A stretch of DNA of 64,000 bases from Chitinophaga rupis. Lineage in GTDB: Bacteria; Bacteroidota; Bacteroidia; Chitinophagales; Chitinophagaceae. Under the pieces are notes generated by a model. The model did no database searches. It saw nothing but the letters and a program-made list of their open reading frames with translations, and was not told the origin of the DNA. Below are positions 9,240-19,800 of the stretch, in pieces. The stretch covers positions 372,001 to 436,000 of the forward strand of contig NZ_FOBB01000005.1 in assembly GCF_900109685.1 (NCBI RefSeq), read 5' to 3'. Every line of letters begins with the position of its first letter. Positions within the stretch are counted from its first letter, which is position 1. The position numbers and the translations under genes are program-made.

Positions 9240-12200
9240 ATGAAAGAAGGAAAAACCTTTGCCTCGTCAGCTTTTGCAGGAACTGAACCCCCATCAAAAG
9301 CAACGGCCGCATCAGAGAATAGATCCGCCTCCGGCGGCATTCCCACGCTTGATAAATTAACAGCGCCGCAAATTTCTTTGCCTAAAGGCGGAGGTGCCAT
9401 CAAAAGTATTGATGAGAAATTTTCCGTGAATACCGCCAACGGCACGCTGGCATTTTCAGTACCGTTACCTGTAACGCCTGGCAGGGGCGGATTTCAGCCC
9501 ACTTTATCCTTAGGTTATAACAGCGGTACGGGCAACAGCATTTTCGGCATTGGCTGGGCGCTGCAGTATCCCGCCATACAACGCAGAACAGATAAACAAT
9601 TACCCCGCTATAATGATGCGCAGGAAAGTGATGTGTTCATGTTCAGCGGCCAGGAAGACCTGGTGCCTTACCTGAAGGCCGCAGGCAATGCCTGGACGTT
9701 GGAGGAGAAAACAGCAGGCGGCTTCCGTGTGAAACGCTACCGGCCCCGCATTGAGGGCGATAACGCCCGCATAGAAAAGATCATACACCTGGCCACTGGC
9801 AGCTGTTACTGGAAGGTTACCACCAAAGATAACGTGGTTACGTTCTTCGGCCTCAGCCCATCACACCGCCTCACAGACCCGGAAGATGCCACACGCATTT
9901 TCAAATGGCTGCCGGAGATCAGCTTTGACGATAAAGGCAACTGCATCCTGTTCACCTATAAAACAGAGAACAGTGATAATGTGGCCCCCACACTGTTTGA
10001 AAAGAACCGCCTGAACGGCCGTGCCGCTGCTACCAACACTTACCTGAAAACAGTGCGGTATGGGAACCTTACACCATATTATGCAGATGTGGAGCAGCCC
10101 TATGCGCCGGTAATTCCGCTGCCAGAGGAAACATTCTTATTTCAATTGCTATTTGATTACGGTGAGCATACCACCAATGAGCTTACGGAAAGCCAGTCCT
10201 GGACCGCACGCGCAGATGCATTCTCCGACTACCGCGCCGGTTTTGAGATCCGCACGCACCGCCTGTGCAAACGCGTAATGTTATTCCATCATTTTACGAA
10301 CCGTGAATTTGGCCTGGCAGATAATGATACGCGCGTGCCTTACCTAGTAAAGTCCTTAGACCTGTTGTATCAAACAGCTGATGATACGCCGCAACCCCTG
10401 GAAGTAGCCTACCTGGCCGCCATCACGCAAACCAGCTATGTAAAGGAAGGTAATGTATACCGCGCGGCTTCATTACCGCCGCTGGAATTTGCGTACCAGC
10501 CTTTGAGCTGGAATAAGGAAGTAAAAAGTATTACCAAAGAAAATATCATTAACGATCCCGTTGGCCTGAGCCGGGATTACCGCTGGGTAGATCTATATGG
10601 CGAAGGCATTGCCGGCATCTTAACAGAGCAGGCAGGGGCCTGGTACTACAAGTACAACCTGGGCAACGGCGCCTTCACCAACGCCCGTGCCGTAGCGCCC
10701 AAACCTTCAGTGATGGGCTTTTCCAGCGGTAGCTTACAGCTGCAGGACCTGGATGCCAATGGCAACAAACAGGTAGTGGTGCAGTCGCCCGGCCTGCAGG
10801 GATATTTTGAGCTGGATGATGATAAGGACTGGCGGCCTTTCAAAAGTTTTGAGCACATCCCGAACATAGACCTGGCTGATCCCAACCTTAAAATGCTGGA
10901 CCTCAATGGCGACGGGCGTGCGGAGCTGCTGATGTCAGAAGAGAATGTTTTTACCTGGTATCCGTCACTGGGCACGCAGGGTTATGATGCGCCGGAGCTG
11001 GCGTCAAAACCTTTTGATGAGGAGCAGGGACCGGCCATTCTGTTTGCAGATGAAACACAAAGTATTTTCCTGGCAGATATGTGTGGCGATGGTTTAACGG
11101 ATATCGTACGCATCCGCAATGGGGAGATCTGTTACTGGCCCAACCTGGGCTATGGCCGTTTTGGCGCCAAGGTGAATATGCCTAATGCGCCGCTGTTTGA
11201 CAGCACAGCGCTGTTTAATCCTGCCTATTTACAGCTGGCGGATATCAGCGGCACCGGCGCTACAGATATTTTATACCTGGGGCAAAACCGTTTCCGTGCC
11301 TGGTTAAACCTGGGCGGCAATGCATGGAGCAACGTTTGCGAAATAGATCCCTTCCCGGTTACAGCGCAGCCCAGCCAGCTCTCAGTAGCAGACCTGCTGG
11401 GCAATGGCACCTCCTGTATTGTATGGTCATCACCCTTACCCGGATTCGCGGATAGCCCTATGCGTTATATTGACCTGATGGGTGGAAAGAAACCGCATAT
11501 CCTGTACGGCATTAAAAATAATTTAGGTAAGGAAACCCTCATTGAGTATAAAAGCGCTGCAGCCTTTTACCTGCAGGACAAAGCTGCCGGCCAGCCCTGG
11601 ATCACGCGTTTACCCTTCCCGGTGCAGTGCGTGAGCAGGGTAACCGTGCAGGATAAGATCACTAAAGTAGTATTTGCCAATACCTATAGCTATCACCATG
11701 GTTATTACGATCATGCGGAAAGGGAGTTCCGTGGCTTTGGCCGGGTAGACCAGCAGGATACAGAACAGTTTGAGCACTGGGTAAGAAAAGACGCCTCCAA
11801 CATTGTAGAGCAGGACCTGCACCAGCCGCCCGTGCTTACCCGCACCTGGTTCCATACCGGCGCTTTCCTTGACAGGCAGCGCATATTAACCGCTTACGCA
11901 AATGAATACTGGCCCGGCGCCGCAGCCCTGGAACATGCGTTACCGGATGCATTGCTGCCGGATGGCCTTTCGCCCGAAGAGCTGCGGGAAGCCTTACGCG
12001 CCTGCAAAGGCATGGTATTGCGGCAGGAAACATTTGCGCTGGATGGTACACCACAGGAGAAGGTGCCTTACCAGGCCGCCACGCATAACTGCCATATTAA
12101 GCTGCTGCAGCCCCGCGGGCAGCAGCCGTTTGCCGCCTTCCTGGTACATGAAAGTGAAGCCATCACTTTTCATTACGAACGTAACCCCGGCGAGGTGCGT

Positions 12201-15200
12201 GTGCAGCATGTGCTGAACACCGTGATAGATGAACTGGGTAATGTGCTGGAAGCAGCTACCGTAAGCTATGGCCGTAAAACACGGCCGGATGGGCTGCCGG
12301 ATGAAGTTTGGAATGCCCAGAGCAAAGTGCGCATCACCTATGCGCAAAATACTTTTACCAATGATGTGATCACCGATACCGCTTACCGTCTGCGTGCAAC
12401 AGCCGGCACCCGTTTGTATGAATTAACAGGCATTGCAGCAGCACAAACTTATTTCCAGGTAGCAGCCATCCGCCAGGCCTTTGCCACCGCAGCCTTGCTG
12501 GCCTATGAGGAAACACCGGGTGATACGCCTGCCAAAAGATTGCTCAAACATGCACGTGTGCTGTATGCCAAGGATGACCTCAGCGGCCCCTTGCCCAATG
12601 GTATGCAGGAAAGCCTGGGATTACCGCATACCGGCTACCAGCTGGCCTTAACAGGCGCCCTGGTTACTAAAGTGTATAACACTCCGGATACTAAGGTGGA
12701 TGAAAGTATGCTGCTAACAGCTAAATATATACGCAGCAACGAGCTGAAGATCAGCAACCTTTTCCCTGATACAGATGCGGATAATGAATGGTGGGCGCCC
12801 TCCGGCACCGTGGAATATGCAGCCGATGCCCCCCAGCATTTTTACCTGCCGGAAAAGTATGTGGATGTTTTCGGCAATAAAACAACCGTACAGTATTATA
12901 GCAATTATCATTTGCTGGTAGGCAGTATGACCGATGCGGTCTCTAATGTTACCGCTGTTACCGCATTTGATTTCCGGGTGCTGCAACCCCGCATTCTCAA
13001 AGACAGCAACGATAATATAACGGGAGCCTGCTTCAATATCCACGGCTGGGTAGCCGGTTTGGCCGTAAAGGGAAAAGGGACTGAAGCAGATGACCTGGAT
13101 GCTTTTGTAGCAGACCTGCCGGCCCCCGCTGTGGCTGACTTTTTTACGGATCCCTTGGCGCATGGCGCAGCGCTGTTACAGCATGCCAGCAGCCGTTTTG
13201 TATATGATACAGAACGCTACCGCAATACCGCCGGCGCACAACCCTGCGCCGTAGCCACTATTGTGCGGGAAGTACATCATAAGCAGAATGCCAGTAGTCC
13301 CTTACAATATAGCTTCACCTACTCCGGTGGCATGGGGCAGGAGGTAATGAAAAAAGTACAGGCCGCACCCGGCGATGCCTGGAAGCTGAACCTGGCCACC
13401 GCGCAAAAGGAATTAGTGCAGAATGTGGATCCACGCTGGGTAGGCAATGGCAGAACCCTTTTTAATAACAAAGGCAAAACTGTTAAACGGTATGAACCTT
13501 ACTTTGCCGTAACACACAACTATGAAAGCGCGCAGGCGCTGGTAGAGATCGGGTTCTCGCCCGTACTGCACTATGATCCTTTAGGGCGTGTTATACAAAC
13601 GGACATGCCGGACGGTACTTTTTCAACTGTAGTATTTGATACCTGGCAGCAGCAAACCTTTGACGTAAATGATAATGTAAAAGCCAGCACCTGGTACACC
13701 CAACGTTTGGGTGGCGCCATGGGCGCACAGGAGCAGGCCGCAGCACAGCAGGCAGCCGTGCATGACCATACACCCCTGCAGGTGTACATTGATAACCTGG
13801 GCCACCCCTTTTACACCATTGGGCACAATAAGTTCCTGGACGATAATAACCAGGAGCAGCAAGGTTTCCAGGTTACCCGCGTAATACTGGATATAGAAGG
13901 GCAGGAGCTGCAGCATATAGATGCCCGTGGCAATACCGTGGTAACATATGCTTACGATATGCTGGGCAAAAAGCTCTATCAAAAGAACATGGAAGCCGGC
14001 CGTCGCTGGACATTCAGCAATGCCGCATCAAAAGAAGCATATGGCTGGGACGATCGCAAACACCGTATGCGGGTAGAATACGATGGCCTGCAACGCCCGC
14101 TGAAACAATGGCTGCTGGAAGATATAACGCAGAACGTCCCGGAAAAACAGGTAAGCCTTACTGTATATGGCGAAGGCCAGCCGGATGATAAGCAGCGCAA
14201 CCTGCGCGGGAAAACCTTCCGGCACCTTGATCAATCCGGCTCCGTACAAACGGATAGCTATGATTTCAAAGGTGCGCCGCTGGCCACTTTACAGCTGCTG
14301 GCCAAAGAGTATAAACAGGTAGTGAGCTGGAATACGCCCCAGCCGGAAACCTTGCTGGAAAACCAGGGATTTGCACAGGCATTCAGCTATGATGCTTTAG
14401 GCCGGCCTACACAGATCACGCATGCAGACGGCAGCAAAAGCACGCCCGATTATGATGCAGGCGGCCTGCTGCAAAAAATGAAGGTGCTGCTGGTACGCCG
14501 TAATGAAACTATTGAGTTTGTAAAGAACATCACCTATAATGCAAAAGGGCAGCGGGAAACTATTGTGTATGACAACAACACCGCTACCCGTTATGAGTAC
14601 GATCCGCAAACCTACCGCCTGATGCGGATGCTCACCACCCGCAATGCCGGCGCAGATATTTTGCAGGACCTGCGCTATACCTACGATCCCACGGGCAATG
14701 TAACCGCTTTGCTGGACAATGCCCAGCCCACTTTTTATTTTAACAATGCCGTGGTGGAACCGCACCTGCAATACGTGTACGATGCTACTTACCGCCTCAT
14801 AAAGGCCATGGGCCGGGAACAGGCCGCACAGCCATTCCCCGGCCAGTTTGATAATAACATACAGCCCTTACCCAATGGGAATGCCAATGCAACCCAACGT
14901 TATATTCAAAGCTATATGTATGATGATGCCGGCAATATGCTCAGCATGAAACATCAATCCGGTAACGGCCAGTTCCAGCTGCGCTGGACCCGCACCTTTG
15001 AATACAATGCTGCCAATAACCAATTGCTTCATAGTACAGTGAACAATACGCCGCCCACGGATTACCTGTATGATGAGCATGGCAATATGCGCAATCTGCA
15101 GAATGGAAGCTTTAACCTTACCTGGAACTTTGCAGATCAGCTACAAACCGTAAACCTGGGCGGTGGCGGTATTGCTTATTACGTATACGATGCTTCCGGG

Positions 15201-16808
15201 CAGCGGGTGCGCAAAATAATAGAGAACAACGGGCAGGTGAAAGAGCGCATCTACATTGGTAGCTACGAAGTGTACCGTGAAAAGCAGAACAATGTTATCT
15301 CTTTGGAAAGAGAAACCCTGCACATCATGGACGATAAAAAACGTATTGCCATTGCAGAAGCACGCACACAGGGTAATGATGCGGGCCTGAAGGACCTGCT
15401 GCGTTACCAGTACGCCAACCACCTGGAAACCGCCTGCCTGGAGCTGGATGGCGCTGCCGGTCCTGCCATTATCACTTACGAGGAATATTATCCTTTTGGC
15501 AGCACAGCATACCATGCAGCCCGCAATAATACGGAAACGCCTAAACGGTACCGTTACAGTGGTAAGGAGCGCGATGAGGAAAGCGGCCTGTATTACCATG
15601 GCGCGCGCTATTATGCGCCCTGGCTGGCCCGCTGGACGGCCACCGACCCGGCAGGGATGGTAGATGGCGGTAACCTGTACCGCTACTGCCGCAATAATCC
15701 CATTATGCTGCATGATCCGCAGGGAACAGATCCTGCTACAACCGCCACACCGCCTAAAAAGGAGGATAACACTTTTAAGCTGGGACCTTTAAGGGGCACC
15801 CGCTTATTATCCACCTCTTCTTCAGACAGTCCGGAGCCGGGCGTAACTAACTTCCATGGCCGAACTGGTTTCCTGCTAACCCTACCGCCGCTTAAGCTAA
15901 GCACTACCGGCTCCGCGCTGGGAGATGCACGGGTAAGTAATTTCGGGGAAGGGGTAGCAGATGTTAAAGGAGAGGGATTTTTAACCTTTGGTACGGTGGG
16001 CAGCGGGTTATGGGTAGGTACCTACGGAAAAGGTTCCTTATACGTAAAGGACCAGGGGCAGCTGGCTTCCGGCGATCCGGAGGCTATTGCCGGCCAGGTA
16101 TTGTATACCGGCCGTGGCAATCTGCACTTTCTTACCAATATCTCTGCCGGCAGTTTTACACTGGCCACCGGCACCACTGATCTTAAATTATGGGGCGGCC
16201 ACCTGCAGCTGGATTCCAGCTTTGCCTCCGTTGGCAACCTGGCTAAGCTGAAGCTGAATGCAGATGCAAAGCTGCAACCCGGTGGTAATGGTACTTTCAG
16301 CGCCAACCTGGACCTGAACGCTCTGTGGATGGTGCAGTTTGGCGCAGGCGTAAAAGGCACGCTGCTGGATGGCACCGGCTATTTCACCGGCCAGGGGCAG
16401 CTGCGCTTATTTGGCATTCCTTCACTGAAGGTGAGCGCCACGGGCACAGCATCTACCTCCGGTTATGATATAGGCGGCACCGTATGGGGCTACGTACCCC
16501 CCTTAACGTATGCATGGGGTGGTTTCAGCGCCAGCTCAACAGGAGGCTTCTCTGCACGCGGTCATGTGTTTGGGTTATCATATATGCCGGGAGTGGATAA
16601 GCTCAAGGATCCGTCGCCCATACCGCCAATTATGAGCCAGCAGCTGAAATTACCATCCGATATAGAAGCGCCCAGCGGCCCAATGGTAGGATACTCTTTC
16701 TTTAGCTTCCGCCAGGGACAGCTGAGCCACTTTGCCGTCGGCTTTGTGCCTAATTTCTCTGATTTCAGTAAGAGCCAGGTAGGCCTATCAGCCGTAGGAC
16801 ATTTTTAA
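9240..16808 (+). CDS. Tc-toxin-like TcB-TcC fusion (SpvB, TcdB-mid, RHS) with unknown C-terminal region
   Basis: This 2522-aa protein is built like the fused B and C subunits of insecticidal Tc toxins. An SpvB domain opens at about residues 45-145 (GGGAIKSIDEKFSVNTANG, LSLGYNSG, IGWAL). Next come FG-GAP-like propeller blades (DLNGDGRAELL, DMCGDGLTDIV, DISGTGATDIL) of the TcdB middle region. RHS/YD repeats run from about residue 1440, and the RHS core lies at about 2080-2162. In known Tc toxins B and C form a hollow cocoon around the C-terminal cargo, which is self-cleaved at an Asp-dependent DPxG...DPxG site. Here DPAG (D2136) and DPQG (D2159) are 19 residues apart, and the residue after the second is Thr and not the usual Leu. 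The remaining 360 residues are Gly-, Thr- and Ser-rich and beta-like and match no toxin I know. The ATG at 9240 is preferred to a TTG 48 bases upstream. There is no signal peptide. The TcA gene follows after 45 bp. Confidence 0.9.
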   Translation: MKEGKTFASSAFAGTEPPSKATAASENRSASGGIPTLDKLTAPQISLPKGGGAIKSIDEKFSVNTANGTLAFSVPLPVTPGRGGFQPTLSLGYNSGTGNSIFGIGWALQYPAIQRRTDKQLPRYNDAQESDVFMFSGQEDLVPYLKAAGNAWTLEEKTAGGFRVKRYRPRIEGDNARIEKIIHLATGSCYWKVTTKDNVVTFFGLSPSHRLTDPEDATRIFKWLPEISFDDKGNCILFTYKTENSDNVAPTLFEKNRLNGRAAATNTYLKTVRYGNLTPYYADVEQPYAPVIPLPEETFLFQLLFDYGEHTTNELTESQSWTARADAFSDYRAGFEIRTHRLCKRVMLFHHFTNREFGLADNDTRVPYLVKSLDLLYQTADDTPQPLEVAYLAAITQTSYVKEGNVYRAASLPPLEFAYQPLSWNKEVKSITKENIINDPVGLSRDYRWVDLYGEGIAGILTEQAGAWYYKYNLGNGAFTNARAVAPKPSVMGFSSGSLQLQDLDANGNKQVVVQSPGLQGYFELDDDKDWRPFKSFEHIPNIDLADPNLKMLDLNGDGRAELLMSEENVFTWYPSLGTQGYDAPELASKPFDEEQGPAILFADETQSIFLADMCGDGLTDIVRIRNGEICYWPNLGYGRFGAKVNMPNAPLFDSTALFNPAYLQLADISGTGATDILYLGQNRFRAWLNLGGNAWSNVCEIDPFPVTAQPSQLSVADLLGNGTSCIVWSSPLPGFADSPMRYIDLMGGKKPHILYGIKNNLGKETLIEYKSAAAFYLQDKAAGQPWITRLPFPVQCVSRVTVQDKITKVVFANTYSYHHGYYDHAEREFRGFGRVDQQDTEQFEHWVRKDASNIVEQDLHQPPVLTRTWFHTGAFLDRQRILTAYANEYWPGAAALEHALPDALLPDGLSPEELREALRACKGMVLRQETFALDGTPQEKVPYQAATHNCHIKLLQPRGQQPFAAFLVHESEAITFHYERNPGEVRVQHVLNTVIDELGNVLEAATVSYGRKTRPDGLPDEVWNAQSKVRITYAQNTFTNDVITDTAYRLRATAGTRLYELTGIAAAQTYFQVAAIRQAFATAALLAYEETPGDTPAKRLLKHARVLYAKDDLSGPLPNGMQESLGLPHTGYQLALTGALVTKVYNTPDTKVDESMLLTAKYIRSNELKISNLFPDTDADNEWWAPSGTVEYAADAPQHFYLPEKYVDVFGNKTTVQYYSNYHLLVGSMTDAVSNVTAVTAFDFRVLQPRILKDSNDNITGACFNIHGWVAGLAVKGKGTEADDLDAFVADLPAPAVADFFTDPLAHGAALLQHASSRFVYDTERYRNTAGAQPCAVATIVREVHHKQNASSPLQYSFTYSGGMGQEVMKKVQAAPGDAWKLNLATAQKELVQNVDPRWVGNGRTLFNNKGKTVKRYEPYFAVTHNYESAQALVEIGFSPVLHYDPLGRVIQTDMPDGTFSTVVFDTWQQQTFDVNDNVKASTWYTQRLGGAMGAQEQAAAQQAAVHDHTPLQVYIDNLGHPFYTIGHNKFLDDNNQEQQGFQVTRVILDIEGQELQHIDARGNTVVTYAYDMLGKKLYQKNMEAGRRWTFSNAASKEAYGWDDRKHRMRVEYDGLQRPLKQWLLEDITQNVPEKQVSLTVYGEGQPDDKQRNLRGKTFRHLDQSGSVQTDSYDFKGAPLATLQLLAKEYKQVVSWNTPQPETLLENQGFAQAFSYDALGRPTQITHADGSKSTPDYDAGGLLQKMKVLLVRRNETIEFVKNITYNAKGQRETIVYDNNTATRYEYDPQTYRLMRMLTTRNAGADILQDLRYTYDPTGNVTALLDNAQPTFYFNNAVVEPHLQYVYDATYRLIKAMGREQAAQPFPGQFDNNIQPLPNGNANATQRYIQSYMYDDAGNMLSMKHQSGNGQFQLRWTRTFEYNAANNQLLHSTVNNTPPTDYLYDEHGNMRNLQNGSFNLTWNFADQLQTVNLGGGGIAYYVYDASGQRVRKIIENNGQVKERIYIGSYEVYREKQNNVISLERETLHIMDDKKRIAIAEARTQGNDAGLKDLLRYQYANHLETACLELDGAAGPAIITYEEYYPFGSTAYHAARNNTETPKRYRYSGKERDEESGLYYHGARYYAPWLARWTATDPAGMVDGGNLYRYCRNNPIMLHDPQGTDPATTATPPKKEDNTFKLGPLRGTRLLSTSSSDSPEPGVTNFHGRTGFLLTLPPLKLSTTGSALGDARVSNFGEGVADVKGEGFLTFGTVGSGLWVGTYGKGSLYVKDQGQLASGDPEAIAGQVLYTGRGNLHFLTNISAGSFTLATGTTDLKLWGGHLQLDSSFASVGNLAKLKLNADAKLQPGGNGTFSANLDLNALWMVQFGAGVKGTLLDGTGYFTGQGQLRLFGIPSLKVSATGTASTSGYDIGGTVWGYVPPLTYAWGGFSASSTGGFSARGHVFGLSYMPGVDKLKDPSPIPPIMSQQLKLPSDIEAPSGPMVGYSFFSFRQGQLSHFAVGFVPNFSDFSKSQVGLSAVGHF

Positions 16809-16853
16809 AACATGTAAAAAACCACAATTCCATAAACTCCAAAAAAGATTATT

Positions 16854-19800
16854 ATGGCTAATCCCGTTAACCTTCAAAAAGGCTTCCGTGGGCAACCGGT
16901 TACATCACTGCACAAGCAAATGAACAAGCTGGGGCTGGTCATCCACCCCAAAGAATATAAATCCGGTACGTTTGGCCCCGATACTTCGGCCAAGATCAGC
17001 GCTATACAAAGAAAGTATGGTATTAAACCAACCGGCAAGCTGGATGATGCAACGGCCACGGCTATCCGTAATGCCGTAGCTGCCGGCGATGTGGTGCAGG
17101 ATGCCGTGATCAAGGGAAAGATAAGTGATGAGAACAGCAAGCCCGCCGTAGGTTATAAAGTAGAAGTATTTAAAGTGACCTTTACTGCCCGTACCAGCCT
17201 GGGAGTAGCCACCACTGCGGCAGATGGCGCTTACCAGGTTACCTATAAACCGGCCGGTGAAAGGGTGGATATCGTGATAGTAGTAACCAATCCCGCAGGC
17301 GTGCCGTATGAAACACCCACCATTTTTGCTGTAAGCCTGGAGCTGGAGCAGAATGTGGTATATGGCGGCGGTAAATACCTGGGCCGGTCTGAGTTTGAAT
17401 CCTGGGTAGATATTTTGCAGAACAAGATCGGGAAAGATAAGGCCATTGCTTCCCTGGGCACAGGGCAGGACCCTGCCGCGTTTGAAAAGGATATCCTGTT
17501 CCTTTCAGGCGCATCCTCCATCACCACGCAAAAGCTGCTGTTCCTGATCATTGCACATAAAATAGAAGCCGTTAAAAAAGTACCCGCAAAAGTCATCTTT
17601 GGTTTCCTGCGGCAAAAACAGCCGGGCGATATGCCGGCCGATCTGCTGGCAGAAAGTAAGATAGCCGGGCTGCAGGCCGTAACGGATTTCATTTATTTCC
17701 GCATACTGTCTATTTCGCCGGAAATGCAGCAAAGAACATTACGCGCCGCAGTAGATATTAACAGCTTTCCTGTATCCCGCGTAATACCGCCTAATACCAA
17801 GCTAACGGTAGATGCAGTGATTGATGCGCAGATCGCTGATTTTGTAAAACAGCTGCAGGACCTGGAAACGGCCGAAGCCCTGAACATACCTTTCATTGTA
17901 GGTAAAACGCCTTTAAAAACCTTACTGGATATAGCCAAACTACCGGCAGAAAAACAGCAGCCGCTGGCAGGTTTGCTCACCAAACACGATGCAGCATTAT
18001 CCCTTTTCTGGGATAAGGAAGAAGTGAAGAGAATGCTTACCCCGGAAGAAATAAAAAGTGTACGCACTACACTGGAAATAGGTTCCCTGGTAAAGAACCA
18101 TCCGCCGGTATTAACAGCCATCAAAGCCCAGCTGGATGCAGATCCTAAAATGGAGATCGCAGATTTTGCAAAGTTCCTGCTGAAAGATTGGGTAGCCATT
18201 ATTACCAAAGTGCACCAGCCGCCCGGCAGCCCCGGTTTCCCGGATAATATCAAGGATGGGCAAATGACGGATGCAGAAGCCATCAACATTTACGCCACCA
18301 TCATAGATAGCAATTTTGACACTGCTTACCTTACCGCAGGCATCGCCAAAAAGCTGGCAGATGAAGCAGACTTTAACATACCTAACCGGGAAGAAACCGC
18401 CAAGTTCCTGGCAGCTAACCCGGACTTTGACCTGAAAAAAACAAACATAGATAGCTATCTCACTGACCCGGCTAATAAGGAAAAGCTCAATGGCCTGGAC
18501 CCCGCTGTGCTGCGCATTCCGCTGAAACAGCTGCAACGTGTGCTGCGCCTTACGGATAATAAAGACACGCTGAAAACACTGCTGCATGATAATATTCACA
18601 GCGCCAAACAGATCTACCGCATGGGCCGCACCGTGTTCATGGACCGTTATGTGATCAAGGGCACCGAAGGGGAAGATACCACCGGCAAGCTCACGGCTAC
18701 TGAAGCAGCCCGTGTATTTGAAATATCTGAAAAAAGCTATGCAGGCTCCGTAGCGTTGTTCTCCCAGCTGAACTATGCCTTTAACGTGGTGAACCCAGCA
18801 GCAGTAGGCAATTTTCTGGATGCAGCCAAAGACCAGCTAAAAGATAAGCTGGTAAATTTTCCAAACCTGGAAAAGCTGTTCGGCTCTAATGATTTTTGTG
18901 AGTGTGCGCATTGCCGCTCCGTATACAGCCCTGCAGCTTATATGGTGGACCTGCTGCAGTTCCTGAAAGAACGCAATACAACAGATAATAAACCTGTGCG
19001 GGATGTGCTGCTGGCGCGCCGCCCGGATATAGCCAGGCTAAAGCTGAACTGCGACAATACCAACACACCATTGCCCTACATTGATGTGGTGAATGAAATA
19101 CTGGAAAGCGCAGTAGCCGGCGTGGCCGGCGGTTTCCAGACCATTGGCACCCAGGAGGAATTACGCGCCAACCCCGCTAACGTAATACCCGCTGCATATG
19201 ATAAGCTGGCCAATCCACTAACGGCAACGGGTATACCCTTTGAATTGCCTTTTCACTTGTGGGAAGAGGAGGGCAGAGCTTACCTGGATCACCTGCAGAT
19301 CTCCCGTTCCGCACTCATAGAAACCTTTAAACCGGTGAATAACCCGCTGAATGAGGATGCCTGGAAAAAACAAATGGCCGCTGCCTGGTTTGGCTGGCCG
19401 GGTATGTCGGCAGACCTGGTGGTGAATGATGCCGCCATTACACCGGTGGTAGACGCGTTATCCCTGCAAAAGAAAATATGGGGTACTGCCACGCTTACCG
19501 ACATGAATAATGTACGTGCTTTCCTGGATCGTACCGGTCTTTCTTATGAAGAGATGTTAGCGCTGCTGAACATGCGTACTGTAAACGGTGGGCAGCTCAT
19601 TACGATTGATGATGGAGGTACCTGTAATACACAGGTACATACTATAAAAACCATTGTAAAAGATGCCAATGATGTAGCTACTTTAAGCATTATCAATAAA
19701 GTATTGCGCCTGGTGAAAAAGCTGGGCTGGGCCATGTGGGAGGTGGATAAGGCGATCCAGTGCGCTAAGGTAGGCGCCGGCACGTTGAACATTGCTTTCC

